From NCBI GenBank assembly GCA_959347345.1, contig OY365738.1, positions 1,116,001 to 1,180,000 on the forward strand: a stretch of 64,000 nucleotides of DNA. Reading direction: 5' to 3'. The first letter of the stretch is position 1, and the number at the start of each line of letters is the position of its first letter. This DNA comes from an uncultured Amylibacter sp. (lineage in GTDB: Bacteria; Pseudomonadota; Alphaproteobacteria; Rhodobacterales; Rhodobacteraceae). Shown in pieces: positions 25,133 to 34,300 of the stretch. The notes beneath the pieces were generated by a model that was not told the origin of the DNA, made no database searches, and saw only the letters and a program-made list of their open reading frames with translations. A program made the position numbers and the translations under genes.

Positions 25133-26615
25133 ATCTAAACGCCGTCTCCGCAAAGCTCCTTAACTTCCGCGAATGCAGCCGTTCCATCGGCATATCGCGC
25201 AACCGCTCCATAGCCTTTATCCCTATCTTCAAATGCCGCTTCACCTGTGTTTGATAAAAATCACTCGCCATTCCGGGCAGCTTTAATTCCCCGTGCAACG
25301 GCTTATCCGACACGCATAACAACGTCCCATAAGGCACGCGAAACCGAAACCCGTTCGTCGCTATAATCGCCGATTCCATATCCAACCCGATGGCTCGGCT
25401 TTGCTTTAACCGATGCATCAGCCCTGATTCGTGAAACAGCTCCCAATTCCTATTACCCACGGACGCAACCGTCCCCGTGCGCATTATCCGCTTTAATTCA
25501 TAGCCAGACAGCGCGGTTTCATCCGCCACCGCGCTCTCCAAAGCCACCTGTATTTCCGCCAGCGGAGGAATAGGCACAGACACGGGCAAATCCGTATCCA
25601 GCACATCATCCTCTCTTTGATAAGCATGCGCCAGCACAAAATCGCCCAAAGATTGCGAATTGCGCAACCCCGCGCAATGCCCCAACATCACCCAAGCCTG
25701 CGGGCGCAAAACCGCTATATGGTCGGTGGCGGTTTTGGCGTTGGACGGACCAACCCCTATATTAACAAGGGTTATTCCATCCCCGTTGGCTCGTTTTAAA
25801 TGATAGGCAGGCATTTGCGGCAGGTTTTGCAGGGTTTCATCAATTTTATCAGGGTCGCTGATTTCGGCACTGCCAGAGGCGACAAACGAGCAATATCCAC
25901 TGGTCTTATCCGCCAGCATAGCACGGGCATAGGCGGCAAATTCCTCGACATAAAACTGGTAGTTTGTAAAGAGGATGAACTGCTGAAAATGCTCTATATC
26001 CGTGGCGGTATAATGCACCAAACGCGCCAAAGAATAATCCACACGCTGGGCGGTAAAGGGGGCCAAAGCCGTCGCGCAGGACAAATCTTTCGGGTCGCCA
26101 TTGATGATATTATCGTTGGTTGTGGTTAAATCGGGGACATCAAACATATCGCGCAGATTGAACGCAGGGCGAGGGTTTGAGGGCGCAGCTCTGCCCTTAT
26201 CAGTAAGGGCGAAATGGATGGGAATAGGCGTATCGGACGCGCCAACCTGCACAGGCACCTTGTGGTGGGCGATAATCAGCGCGATTTGCTCGGTAAGGTA
26301 GGATTTGAACAGGTCGGGCGCGGTTATCGTGGTGGAATATAGGTCGGGGCGGACAACATGCCCAAAGGCGAGGCGACCGTCCATCGGCGGCTGGGAATAG
26401 GAGTCTATTTTCAGGCTGATTTGCGGGTAGAAGGCACGGTATCTTTGCGGAGTTTTAGGGGTGGTTTGCCCGATGGATTGGAATTTATCGCGTAGGAAGG
26501 CGATGGATTGCTGATACAGCATGTCAAGGTGGGCAACGGCCTGTTCCGCCGTATCAAACGATTGGGCGGGGGCGGTTGGCGGGGAGTGGATTTTAAAGTT
26601 ATTTTGATTTGGCAT
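25131..26615 (-). CDS. amn: AMP nucleosidase
   Basis: Hydrolyses AMP to adenine and ribose 5-phosphate, controlling the adenylate pool. The 494 residues match the proteobacterial enzyme: an N-terminal regulatory domain (residues 1-170, with RYRAFYPQISLKIDSYSQP) and a C-terminal nucleoside phosphorylase-like catalytic domain. The latter has VNIGVGPSNAKTATDH, RPQAWVMLGHCAGLR, DLPVSVPIPP, AIGLDMESAIIATNGFR and LLCVSDKPLHGELKLPG. It follows the ankyrin gene by 5 bp, so its translation may be coupled to that gene. Confidence 0.95.
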   Translation of the reverse strand: MPNQNNFKIHSPPTAPAQSFDTAEQAVAHLDMLYQQSIAFLRDKFQSIGQTTPKTPQRYRAFYPQISLKIDSYSQPPMDGRLAFGHVVRPDLYSTTITAPDLFKSYLTEQIALIIAHHKVPVQVGASDTPIPIHFALTDKGRAAPSNPRPAFNLRDMFDVPDLTTTNDNIINGDPKDLSCATALAPFTAQRVDYSLARLVHYTATDIEHFQQFILFTNYQFYVEEFAAYARAMLADKTSGYCSFVASGSAEISDPDKIDETLQNLPQMPAYHLKRANGDGITLVNIGVGPSNAKTATDHIAVLRPQAWVMLGHCAGLRNSQSLGDFVLAHAYQREDDVLDTDLPVSVPIPPLAEIQVALESAVADETALSGYELKRIMRTGTVASVGNRNWELFHESGLMHRLKQSRAIGLDMESAIIATNGFRFRVPYGTLLCVSDKPLHGELKLPGMASDFYQTQVKRHLKIGIKAMERLRDMPMERLHSRKLRSFAETAFR

Positions 26616-26620
26616 TTTTA

Positions 26621-27250
26621 TTACTCTAATTGCATAGAAACTGTCGCAGGTTTTAATGCCAAAAGAGCATCCGTGCCTTTAAGATCTGGATTTTTAAGTG
26701 CAACTTCATAAGGAGTTTTTTCTGCTTTATTCTTTAACCTAGTATCTGCATCAAGATCCAATAAAGCCATAATAGCCCCTTGAGGATTTTTATGATTTGT
26801 TGCTGCTAGATGTAACGGTGTTCGGTGATCCCAATCACGCACATTTATATCCGCTCCTTTATCCACCAATGCCTTAATCACCTCGGGATACTTATTAAAC
26901 TCTGCTGCTAAATGAAGTGGCGCAATGCTCCGCGAGCCATAACCGCACAACGCATTCACGTCCGCGTCAGCATTCAGTAAGACGTTAATAACTTCAATGG
27001 TTTTATTCCACAATAGCGCCAAATGAAGCGGTGTTTCATACAGATGATTTTCTGCATTCACATTTGCACCAGCACCTAGCAAGGTTTTAAATACTTCAGG
27101 GTCTTTATTCCAGATTCCCGCACAATGAAGAGTCGTGTGTCCTTCTTCATGCAATGCATCGGCCTTCTCACCCTTATTTAGGTATTCTTGCACTTTTTCA
27201 GGAGTCATCTTACTCCAAAAATTTCCTTCTTTATATATCCAACCTTTCAT
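26621..27250 (-). CDS. Ankyrin repeat protein (209 aa)
   Basis: At least four consecutive 33-residue ankyrin repeats. Examples are GHTTLHCAGIW (about residue 37), YETPLHLALLWNK, APLHLAAEFNK and RTPLHLAATNHK, each followed by an LLxxGADIN-type turn, plus a degenerate last repeat (EKTPYEVALKN). No signal peptide or membrane helix is seen, so a cytoplasmic binding protein is likely. A good ribosome site (AAAGGA) lies before the ATG. The gene lies 24 bp after the 5'-nucleotidase and 5 bp before amn, and it is more AT-rich than both. A partner role for one of the nucleotide enzymes is inference. Confidence 0.9.
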   Translation of the reverse strand: MKGWIYKEGNFWSKMTPEKVQEYLNKGEKADALHEEGHTTLHCAGIWNKDPEVFKTLLGAGANVNAENHLYETPLHLALLWNKTIEVINVLLNADADVNALCGYGSRSIAPLHLAAEFNKYPEVIKALVDKGADINVRDWDHRTPLHLAATNHKNPQGAIMALLDLDADTRLKNKAEKTPYEVALKNPDLKGTDALLALKPATVSMQLE

Positions 27251-27274
27251 TTTTCTATCCTTTTAGTTAATCGT

Positions 27275-28846
27275 TCACCGTTCCTCAATCCGCCCATCCA
27301 AATACGGCTTATACCCGCCCGATTGCGCGGCCATATACTCGGCAACGACATCGGCCAAATCCGCCCCGAAATCGTAGGCATTCCGCCCATCCGTGCTGAA
27401 CACCTTATAGCCATCACCGCCATTGCGCACATAATTATTCGTCACAACGTTATAAACCTTGGACTCATCAATCGCAACCCACGCACCGTTTTCCATCACC
27501 TCTACCGAGCTAATCCGCCCTTCATTCGGGGCAACACCGCGCGAGAAGCTAAACCGCAAACCCGCGACTTGGGGAAACCGCCCTTTGGCCTCTTCCACCT
27601 GCGACACGCCGTTTTCCAGCCCCGCAATAACCCCAGCACCCGTGATTTCAAAAGTCGCCAAAGTATTTTGGAAAGGCAACACGGCCAGCACATCGCCCAT
27701 AGTCACATCGCCCGCGTCAATGGACGCACGAATCCCGCCACCATTGGCTATGGCAATGGAAACACCTTGATCCGCGACCCTATCCAGCATAGCATCGGCG
27801 ACCAGATTGCCCAGCTCACACTCCTGCATACGGCAATTTGTCACATCAATCAAAGCCATGCTCTGCGCGACAATACGGGTGCGGATTTCCTCCAAAGGGG
27901 TTGCCAGCTCTGCTATGCGACCTTTGATACCACCATCTTCTGCCACGGCTGCATCCATCACCAGAGGCTCGCCCACTGCCGAAATAATCCGCCCAGCGTC
28001 ATCAAACCGCAGGTTCAATTCGCCCAAGAACTTGCCATAAGCATAGGCCTGCACAATCGCCGTATCGCCAACCATAGTTGGATAGGGACCGACTGCTCTG
28101 TCATTCACATTGGACAGCAAAGTATTGCTATGCCCGCCGACAATCACATCAACACCCGTTGTTTGCTCCGCCACACGCAGATCAACACTATAGCCAGAAT
28201 GGGACAAAACGATGATTTTATTAACGCCTTGGGCGGTCATTTTATCAACCTCCCCCTGTACGGCAGCCACTGGGTCACTGAAGGTTATATTTTTGCCCGG
28301 ACTGGCCAGCTCATCCGTATCAATCGGGGTTAATCCAATCATCCCAATCCGTTGCCCCGCTTTTTCAATAATAACCGATTTTTCAATCAAACCAGCCAAG
28401 GCGGGCTCCATAGTAATATCGGCATTAGACATTAAAATAGGGAAATCAACCGTATTGACGAAATCACGCAAAACCGTGGGGCCATCATCAAATTCATGGT
28501 TGCCGACGGTCATGCCGTCATAGCCCAGTTTGTTCATCATTTCCGCGGCGACACTGCCTTTGTAATAGGTATAAAACAGAGTGCCTTGGAACTGGTCTCC
28601 GCCATCCAGCAACAGCGTATTGCCCGCCCGCGCCCGTGCGTTTTGAATCGCGGTAATCAGCCGAGCCGTACCGCCAAAGCATTCGCCCTCATCATTATCC
28701 TCAGGCTTGCATATACCGTCGTATTTGGACACGGGTTCAAATCGCGCGTGGAAATCATTCGTATGCAGAATGGTAAGGTCGTAATCCGCCCAAGCAGGGG
28801 TGGTTAGGGTCAACGCGGTCGCGCCGATAAGCAAGTGTTTTAACAT
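27275..28846 (-). CDS. Exported 5'-nucleotidase / 2',3'-cyclic phosphodiesterase (UshA family)
   Basis: A 523-residue periplasmic enzyme with a signal peptide (MLKHLLIGATALTLTTPAWA). The metallophosphoesterase domain shows ILHTNDFHARFEP, LLLDGGDQFQGT, MTVGNHEFDDGP, IIVLSHSGYSVD and VIVGGHSNTL. The C-terminal nucleotide-binding domain shows IANGGGIRASIDAG and YVRNGGDGY. It would release nucleosides from extracellular nucleotides for uptake. It heads a minus-strand run with an ankyrin protein and AMP nucleosidase, with cytidine deaminase just upstream, so the region is a nucleotide salvage cluster. Confidence 0.93.
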   Translation of the reverse strand: MLKHLLIGATALTLTTPAWADYDLTILHTNDFHARFEPVSKYDGICKPEDNDEGECFGGTARLITAIQNARARAGNTLLLDGGDQFQGTLFYTYYKGSVAAEMMNKLGYDGMTVGNHEFDDGPTVLRDFVNTVDFPILMSNADITMEPALAGLIEKSVIIEKAGQRIGMIGLTPIDTDELASPGKNITFSDPVAAVQGEVDKMTAQGVNKIIVLSHSGYSVDLRVAEQTTGVDVIVGGHSNTLLSNVNDRAVGPYPTMVGDTAIVQAYAYGKFLGELNLRFDDAGRIISAVGEPLVMDAAVAEDGGIKGRIAELATPLEEIRTRIVAQSMALIDVTNCRMQECELGNLVADAMLDRVADQGVSIAIANGGGIRASIDAGDVTMGDVLAVLPFQNTLATFEITGAGVIAGLENGVSQVEEAKGRFPQVAGLRFSFSRGVAPNEGRISSVEVMENGAWVAIDESKVYNVVTNNYVRNGGDGYKVFSTDGRNAYDFGADLADVVAEYMAAQSGGYKPYLDGRIEER

Positions 28847-28896
28847 AATATTCTCCTTTTTTTATGTTGTGTTTATGGTGTGTGGATTTAGAATAC

Positions 28897-29340
28897 CTAT
28901 TTTAGAGCGAAAGCAAAGGGCAAAAGCTGGCTAATTGTGAAAATTTGTTCTTTCCCTGAATTTGATAGGCACAAAACGGGGATATCATGCCCGAATTCCC
29001 AGATGACTTGGCGACAAATACCGCAAGGAGTGGCGATGGTGGGGCTGTTAGTGACAACGGCTATCGCTTTGATTTTTGTGGTTTTAATTTTTCCCGTGCT
29101 TTGCCCGCCGATTTTACCCTGTGCCACGGCGGTGAATATGGCAGTGCGTTCGGCGCAATTGGTCGCGCCAAAGCTGGCATTTTCAACATTGCATCCAGTG
29201 GTCAGCGTGCCGTCAGTCAGCAAAACCGCCGCACCAACGTGGAATTTGGAATACGGGGCGTAGGCGTTTGATAACGCGGTTTTGGCGGCGGTACGCAGGC
29301 GGATTTTATCCGATTCGGTTATGAGTGTAGCATTTGTCAT
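28897..29340 (-). CDS. cdd: Cytidine deaminase
   Basis: Deaminates cytidine and deoxycytidine to uridines for pyrimidine salvage. The 147 residues include YAPYSKFHVGAAVL (residues 28-40), the catalytic GCNVENASFGATNCAERTA with Cys62 and Glu64, and the zinc pair PCGICRQ with Cys106 and Cys109. All three zinc ligands and the proton-shuttle Glu are present. The start is placed at the ATG at 29340; the open frame continues upstream, but that part overlaps the divergent methyltransferase gene region and lacks family sequence. Confidence 0.92.
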   Translation of the reverse strand: MTNATLITESDKIRLRTAAKTALSNAYAPYSKFHVGAAVLLTDGTLTTGCNVENASFGATNCAERTAIFTAVAQGKIGGQSTGKIKTTKIKAIAVVTNSPTIATPCGICRQVIWEFGHDIPVLCLSNSGKEQIFTISQLLPFAFALK

Positions 29341-29481
29341 AATGGCTATTGTAAGAATTTTTCGGCGGATAGCAAGGGGGTTTTGGGAGGGATTTTTATG
29401 ACGCGGAGCGAATTGGCAAAACCCTATTGACACTTTTTTTAAAAAATATAAAACCCAATAAACAAAACGAAAGGCGGCGCT

Positions 29482-30414
29482 ATGGCCCACCCCATACTCA
29501 CATCCATAAGAACCAAAAGAATAAAACTTTTATTCAAATATCTAACTTTGGGTAAATCTCTTAAAACCGCTGTAACACAACCAGACTTCAAATCCTTTTG
29601 CCAAAATTTGGGCTATAACCTGACTGTGGCGAATTTTTATTCCTCCATTCCAATGATGACGGATTTGGACGCCCACTATGCGACTAACGACAATAAACCC
29701 CTGTATAATCACGAATCTGTCTTTGATAAAAAGACTATGGAGGCGTTTTTAAACCGCTTAATGAAATACGAACCTGAGTTCAAACCGCCCCAAAACCCTA
29801 CCGACATTGAAACCGAATACTTTTCTAAAAATGAGATGTTTTCCCATTCCGATGCGATGGCATATTACGCTATTATCCGCCATTTCAAACCGCAAAAGAT
29901 TTTTGAAATAGGCTGTGGCTATTCCACTTTGGTTGCCAACTGCGCGGTGACGAAAAACAAAAGCGGGCGGATTATCGCGAACGAACCCTATCCGCGTGAG
30001 TTTTTACACCAGTTGCCTGATGTGAAATTAACCGCGCAAACCGCCCAGAAAATCACTGCCAAACATATTAATTCGCAACTGAATGACGGCGATATTTTGT
30101 TTGTAGATACCACCCACACGGTGAAAGAGGGTTCTGACGTTATTCATATCATTTGCGATTTGTTGCCGAACATTACCAAAACCATCTATGTTCATTTTCA
30201 CGATATTTTTCTGCCGTTTGTTTATCCGAAATCTTGGATTTATGAGGGACGGAATTGGGAAGAGCAGTATTTATTATATGCTTATTTGTTAAATAATAAG
30301 CAAAGCAAGGTGTTGTATTCTTCCGCCTATAATGCCCATTATTTTAAAAAGGCGATGAAGGGTTTTACCGTGGATAATCCGGGCGGGGGTAGCCTGTGGT
30401 TAAAGCTGAATTAA
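29482..30414 (+). CDS. Class I SAM-dependent methyltransferase-like protein
   Basis: A 310-residue protein with a Rossmann methyltransferase core: motif I IFEIGCGYSTLV near residue 135, then GRIIANEPYPREFL and DGDILFVDTTHTV. A conserved tail follows (YVHFHDIFLPFVYPKSW, RNWEEQYLLYAYL). This resembles Methyltransf_24-type enzymes near surface-polysaccharide genes. The N-terminal 100 residues are helical and not recognised. AAAGGCGG precedes the ATG. It is followed after 31 bp by an acyltransferase gene, which supports a role in modifying a cell-surface glycan, though the substrate is not known. Confidence 0.75.
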   Translation: MAHPILTSIRTKRIKLLFKYLTLGKSLKTAVTQPDFKSFCQNLGYNLTVANFYSSIPMMTDLDAHYATNDNKPLYNHESVFDKKTMEAFLNRLMKYEPEFKPPQNPTDIETEYFSKNEMFSHSDAMAYYAIIRHFKPQKIFEIGCGYSTLVANCAVTKNKSGRIIANEPYPREFLHQLPDVKLTAQTAQKITAKHINSQLNDGDILFVDTTHTVKEGSDVIHIICDLLPNITKTIYVHFHDIFLPFVYPKSWIYEGRNWEEQYLLYAYLLNNKQSKVLYSSAYNAHYFKKAMKGFTVDNPGGGSLWLKLN

Positions 30415-30445
30415 TCCTGCATAAATAACCCACGGGAATCTGCCT

Positions 30446-31510
30446 ATGACTCGCACAAACAATTTTGATGGAATTCGTATTATCGCGGCCTCTATGGTTA
30501 TCATCGGGCACGCCTACGCCCTTACAAAAACCTCTGGAACCCCCGTTATTTGGCAAAGCGGTATTCATAGCCTTGCGATAGAGATTTTCTTTGCCATCAG
30601 TGGCTATCTGGTTGTGAAAAGTTTTACCTATGACCCCAATTTTTGGCGGTTTTTGGCAAAACGCGCGTTGCGGATTTTCCCTGGGCTGATAGTTGTTACC
30701 GTCATAGCCGCCTGTATTTTGGGACCGCTTATTACGACACTCTCTTTAAGCGATTATTTCGCAAACCCCTTATTTGAAAGCTATTTTAAATCAATAACTT
30801 TGAAAATTCACTATTCTTTGCCCGGCGTTTTTGAAAACAATATCTACCCGAACGCTGTTAATGGGTCGTTGTGGTCTTTGCCTGTAGAATTTTTTATGTA
30901 TTTATCCGTGATGCTGGTCGGCGTGGGATCGCTGGTGGCTTTGCGCAAGCACCGCATTGGGTTTGAGGTGCTTTGGACGGTCTTCACCCTTGGGCTTATC
31001 GTTGCTTTTATCGGTGTGATACAAATGGAGGTTTGGGATTTATCCGTTAGCTTTTTTAAATTCTTTTACGTTCCTCATGCATTGGCTGTCGCCCCGTTTT
31101 TCGGCGTTGGCGGGATGATTTTTATCGCGGAACGCTATACCACGCGGCAAATTCCTGTGGTCGTTTTAATCGCGGTGGCGGTTTTATTGCAGGTGTATCA
31201 ATCACCGATGTTAAAAATCCTTGGCTTTATTTTCATCCCGATTATTATTATTCGCGTGGGGCAAGCCAGCTGGCCTGTTTTGCGCGATTTGGGGCGGTGG
31301 GGTGATTTGTCTTATGGTACTTATTTATATGGGTTTCCTGCGGGGCAGGTATTGGCTATGTATTATTTGACAACCCTGCCGTTATTCGCGCATATCGTTT
31401 TGGCATTGCTTATCAGCTATGTTTTGGCGTTTGGCTCGTGGCATTTGGTGGAAAAACGGGCGTTGCGGTTAAAGCCTAAAAAGGCAGTGCCGCCTGCCCA
31501 ACAAGGCTAA
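30446..31510 (+). CDS. Acyltransferase 3 family membrane protein (OafA/YrhL type)
   Basis: A 354-residue integral membrane acyltransferase with about ten helices. It begins with NNFDGIRIIAASMVIIGHAY, which carries the family's conserved catalytic-loop His (IIGHAY). IEIFFAISGYLVVKSF, RFLAKRALRIFPGL and NGSLWSLPVEFFMYL follow. Such enzymes O-acetylate or O-acylate cell-surface sugars. Together with the upstream methyltransferase-like gene it suggests a small glycan-decoration unit. Confidence 0.9.
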   Translation: MTRTNNFDGIRIIAASMVIIGHAYALTKTSGTPVIWQSGIHSLAIEIFFAISGYLVVKSFTYDPNFWRFLAKRALRIFPGLIVVTVIAACILGPLITTLSLSDYFANPLFESYFKSITLKIHYSLPGVFENNIYPNAVNGSLWSLPVEFFMYLSVMLVGVGSLVALRKHRIGFEVLWTVFTLGLIVAFIGVIQMEVWDLSVSFFKFFYVPHALAVAPFFGVGGMIFIAERYTTRQIPVVVLIAVAVLLQVYQSPMLKILGFIFIPIIIIRVGQASWPVLRDLGRWGDLSYGTYLYGFPAGQVLAMYYLTTLPLFAHIVLALLISYVLAFGSWHLVEKRALRLKPKKAVPPAQQG

Positions 31511-31963
31511 CTAGCCCAACTGTTTCTTAACCAACGCCCCAGCCACGGCAAAATCCATAGTTGTCGCGTGCTGCTGCTTTAATTCCGCCATAACCCGCCC
31601 CATATCGCGAATCGATTCGGCATTCAGGGTTTCAATCGCTTGCTTCACTGCCGCTCGGATTTCGGATTCGGACATTTGTTTGGGTAAAAAAGCCTCTATC
31701 ACCGTGATTTCCATCAACTCCTGTGCTTCCAATTCGGGTCGATTGGCGTTCGCGTATTGCGTGGCGGATTCCTTGCGTTGCTTAATCATCTTTGCCAAAA
31801 TCTGCAAAACCTGCTGGTCTGTCGCGCCGTCATAATTGCCATCGCTACGCACGGCTATATCGTAATCCTTAATGGCGGCGGTAATCAAACGCAAGGTCAT
31901 TAGCCGTTTGGAATCTTTGGCTTTCATAGCCTCTTTAATCTGGGAGTTTATCTGTTCGCGCAT
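31511..31963 (-). CDS. YqeY / GatB-YqeY domain protein
   Basis: A 150-residue helical protein of the GatB/YqeY family (MREQINSQIKEAMKAKDSKR, LRLITAAIKDYDI, EAFLPKQMSESEIRAAVKQ, RDMGRVMAELKQ). Family members resemble the tRNA-binding tail of amidotransferase GatB; the exact role is not established. The start at 31963 has AAAGGATAAG upstream. The ORF extends to 32065, but that part lacks family similarity. It is divergent from carA, a conserved neighbour pair. Confidence 0.88.
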   Translation of the reverse strand: MREQINSQIKEAMKAKDSKRLMTLRLITAAIKDYDIAVRSDGNYDGATDQQVLQILAKMIKQRKESATQYANANRPELEAQELMEITVIEAFLPKQMSESEIRAAVKQAIETLNAESIRDMGRVMAELKQQHATTMDFAVAGALVKKQLG

Positions 31964-32116
31964 TGTTTTCTTATCCTTTTGCTTTGAAATTTGCTTTAAA
32001 AAGCCTATGGGGGGCGGACAATAACCCAAACGCAGGGGATATGCAATATCGTTTTCACGATTCATAATTCATAATTCACCATTGACAATCCCCCCAATTT
32101 TATCTACACACCCCCT

Positions 32117-33295
32117 ATGTCTAAACACCCATTAACCCCTGAGAACCCCACCGCTTGTCTGGTCTTATCGGACGGCACACTCTTTTATGGCACGGGGTTT
32201 GGCGCAGAGGGCATAATTACCGCAGAATTGTGCTTTAACACCGCCATGACGGGCTACCAAGAAATCATGACCGACCCGTCCTACGACGGGCAAGCCATCA
32301 CTTTCACCTTCCCCCATATAGGCAATACTGGCACGAACCACGCGGATTGCGAGTCGGCACGCCCCTTCGCAAAGGCTATGGTGATAAAACACCCGCCCAG
32401 TGTTGCGTCAAACTGGCGGTCAGAGGATGATTTGGCGGTTTGGGCGACAAAACACGGGGTAATAGGCATCGCGGGTGTGGATACTCGCCGTCTTACCCGC
32501 GCGATTCGCACGCAAGGTGCACCGCATGTGGCGATAGCCCACAGCCCCGATGGGCAGTTTGATTTGGACGCACTGATGGCGCAGGCGCGCGATTTTGCGG
32601 GGCTGGAAGATATGGATTTGGCGGGGGAGGTTTCCTGTACCAAAGACTATCACTGGCAACAGGGGCGGTGGCAATTCCCTGCGGGGTTTGAGGGGGCTGG
32701 CAAATCGCATAAACGCGTTGTCGCCATAGATTTCGGCGCGAAACGCAACATTCTGCGGTGTTTGCATTCGGCTGGGTGTGAGGTTGTGGTCCTGCCCGCA
32801 ACCACCAGTGCCGATGATATTCTGGCGCAAAAGCCTGACGGTATTTTCCTATCAAACGGGCCGGGCGACCCTGCCGCCACGGGGATTTACGCGGTACCGA
32901 TGATAAAACGGCTTTTACAGACGGATTTACCGATTTTCGGGATTTGTTTGGGGCATCAAATGCTGGGGCTCGCGTTGGGTGCGAAGACTATTAAAATGGG
33001 GCATGGGCATCACGGCGCAAACCACCCTGTGAAGGAAATAGCGACTGGCAAGGTGGAAATAACCTCTATGAACCACGGGTTTGCGGTGGATTCTTTGAGC
33101 TTACCAAAGGGAGTCATTGAAACGCATGTGTCTTTATTTGATGGGTCAAACTGCGGGCTGATGGTGGCGGATCGCCCGCCCCACGCGTTGGTGTTTTCGG
33201 TGCAACAGCATCCAGAGGCTTCGCCAGGGCCGACCGACAGCTTTTATTTGTTTCAGAGGTTTGCCGATAGCATAAAACAACGGCAGGATGCGTGA
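32117..33295 (+). CDS. carA: Carbamoyl-phosphate synthase small (glutaminase) subunit
   Basis: Releases ammonia from glutamine for carbamoyl phosphate, feeding pyrimidine and arginine synthesis. The 392 residues have the CarA N-domain (ACLVLSDGTLFYGTGFG, NTAMTGYQEIMTDPSY) and a C-terminal class I glutamine amidotransferase. The latter has nucleophile Cys277 in GICLGHQML and the His/Glu pair in VQQHPEASPGP. The large subunit gene carB is not in this window. A TTGACA at 32082-32087 lies 30 bp upstream with no ribosome site before the ATG. The stop overlaps the next gene's start (TGATG). Confidence 0.96.
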   Translation: MSKHPLTPENPTACLVLSDGTLFYGTGFGAEGIITAELCFNTAMTGYQEIMTDPSYDGQAITFTFPHIGNTGTNHADCESARPFAKAMVIKHPPSVASNWRSEDDLAVWATKHGVIGIAGVDTRRLTRAIRTQGAPHVAIAHSPDGQFDLDALMAQARDFAGLEDMDLAGEVSCTKDYHWQQGRWQFPAGFEGAGKSHKRVVAIDFGAKRNILRCLHSAGCEVVVLPATTSADDILAQKPDGIFLSNGPGDPAATGIYAVPMIKRLLQTDLPIFGICLGHQMLGLALGAKTIKMGHGHHGANHPVKEIATGKVEITSMNHGFAVDSLSLPKGVIETHVSLFDGSNCGLMVADRPPHALVFSVQQHPEASPGPTDSFYLFQRFADSIKQRQDA

Positions 33296-33987
33296 TGAAA
33301 ATAGGGATATTGCAAACGGGACGCGTGCCAGAGTCTATGATTGATGATTTCGGCGAATACCCTGATATTTTCGCGGATTTCCTTGATGGATATGGGTTTG
33401 AGTTTGAAACCTATGCCGTGGTTGACGGACAATTCCCTGCGGGTGAGGACAGCGCGGACGGCTGGTTAATAACAGGGTCGCGCCACGGAGCCTACGAGGA
33501 TTTCCCGTGGATAGCCCCTTTGGAAGGTTTAATCCGCGCGATTTTTGCTGCCAAACGCCCGTTGGTTGGCGTGTGTTTCGGTCATCAAATCATTGCCCAA
33601 GCGTTAGGCGGGCGAGTAATAAAGCATCCAGACGGCTGGGTCATAGGGCATCAAATCTATGAGACGGATTGGGGTGCTTCGGGCAAATCAACTCTGTCTT
33701 TGTTGGCGTATCATCAGGATCAAGTCGTTGATCTGCCCGCCGATGCACGGTGTATTGGGGGCAATGATGCGTGCCGAAATGCTGTGCTGGCTTATGGTGA
33801 TTCGGTTTTGACACTTCAGCCGCATCCAGAGTTTTCGGCTGCGTTTGTGCGTGATTTGATTGATAAGCGGGGGATTGGCGTTCTGCCCGATGATTTGCGG
33901 GTGAGTGCGCGGTTAACGTTGGATACTCCTGTGCAAGCGGGGGATGTGGCGGAGCGGTTTGCGCGGCATTTTTTGGCTAGTTGTTAG
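33295..33987 (+). CDS. Class I glutamine amidotransferase-like protein
   Basis: A 230-residue GATase1-domain protein of the GMP synthase-like stand-alone kind. Nucleophile Cys94 lies in VGVCFGHQIIAQALGG and the His-Glu pair in LQPHPEFSAAF, so the triad is complete. An ITGSRHGAYED oxyanion-side loop is present. Its ATG overlaps the carA stop by one base, so translation is coupled to carA. The acceptor substrate is not readable. Homologues act on gamma-glutamyl compounds or remain uncharacterised. Confidence 0.85.
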   Translation: MKIGILQTGRVPESMIDDFGEYPDIFADFLDGYGFEFETYAVVDGQFPAGEDSADGWLITGSRHGAYEDFPWIAPLEGLIRAIFAAKRPLVGVCFGHQIIAQALGGRVIKHPDGWVIGHQIYETDWGASGKSTLSLLAYHQDQVVDLPADARCIGGNDACRNAVLAYGDSVLTLQPHPEFSAAFVRDLIDKRGIGVLPDDLRVSARLTLDTPVQAGDVAERFARHFLASC

Positions 33988-34300
33988 TTATTAGTTATTA
34001 GTTATTAGTTTTTTTAGCCCTTCGGGTCTTCGCCATCGCTTTGCGATGTCACCACGGGGCGCGCCCGCACCCTTGAGGGCAAGCCCTCTTCGGGGCGGGC
34101 GCACCCAAGCCTGTCCGAGCGTCTTTTGCCAAGCCTAAATAAATTTAGAATAGCCTTATCGTCTTGCAACCAAAGGCTTTTGTGTATGGGCTTTTTCATG
34201 ATTTTATTTTGGTCGGGCAGGTTCAACTGCCCTTATGAAAAAGCTCTATATGCACAAAAGCCCCCACTAATAACTAACAACTAATAACTAATAACTAACC
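33978..34300. repeat. Heptamer-bracketed module 5 with interspersed repeat copy D
   Basis: The gap lies between the convergent ends of the amidotransferase and the LysR gene, and both arrays extend slightly into those gene ends. The left array (33978-34010) is TTAGTTA-type, the right (34266-34300) TAACTAA-type. Copy D holds AGCCCTTCGGGTCTTCG, a GC-rich GGGGCGGGCGCACC segment, the core CCTAAATAAATTTAGA and the long palindrome at 34175-34262 with a nested stem-loop. Confidence 0.85.
34175..34262. repeat. Long palindrome in copy D with a nested stem-loop in its loop
   Basis: The outer arms are the same as in copy B (GGCTTTTGTGTATGGGC facing GCTCTATATGCACAAAAGCC), extended by CTTTTTCAT/ATGAAAAAG. 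Where copy B has four loop bases, copy D has about 35 bp that include GGGCAG-GTTCAA-CTGCCC. The same inner stem-loop stands alone in copy C. Confidence 0.8.

Noticed and set aside
27188..28333. A 381-codon open frame on the plus strand
   Set aside because: It is antisense to the 5'-nucleotidase, whose signal peptide and metal motifs are clear; the translation is His/Asn/Ile-rich with no family pattern.
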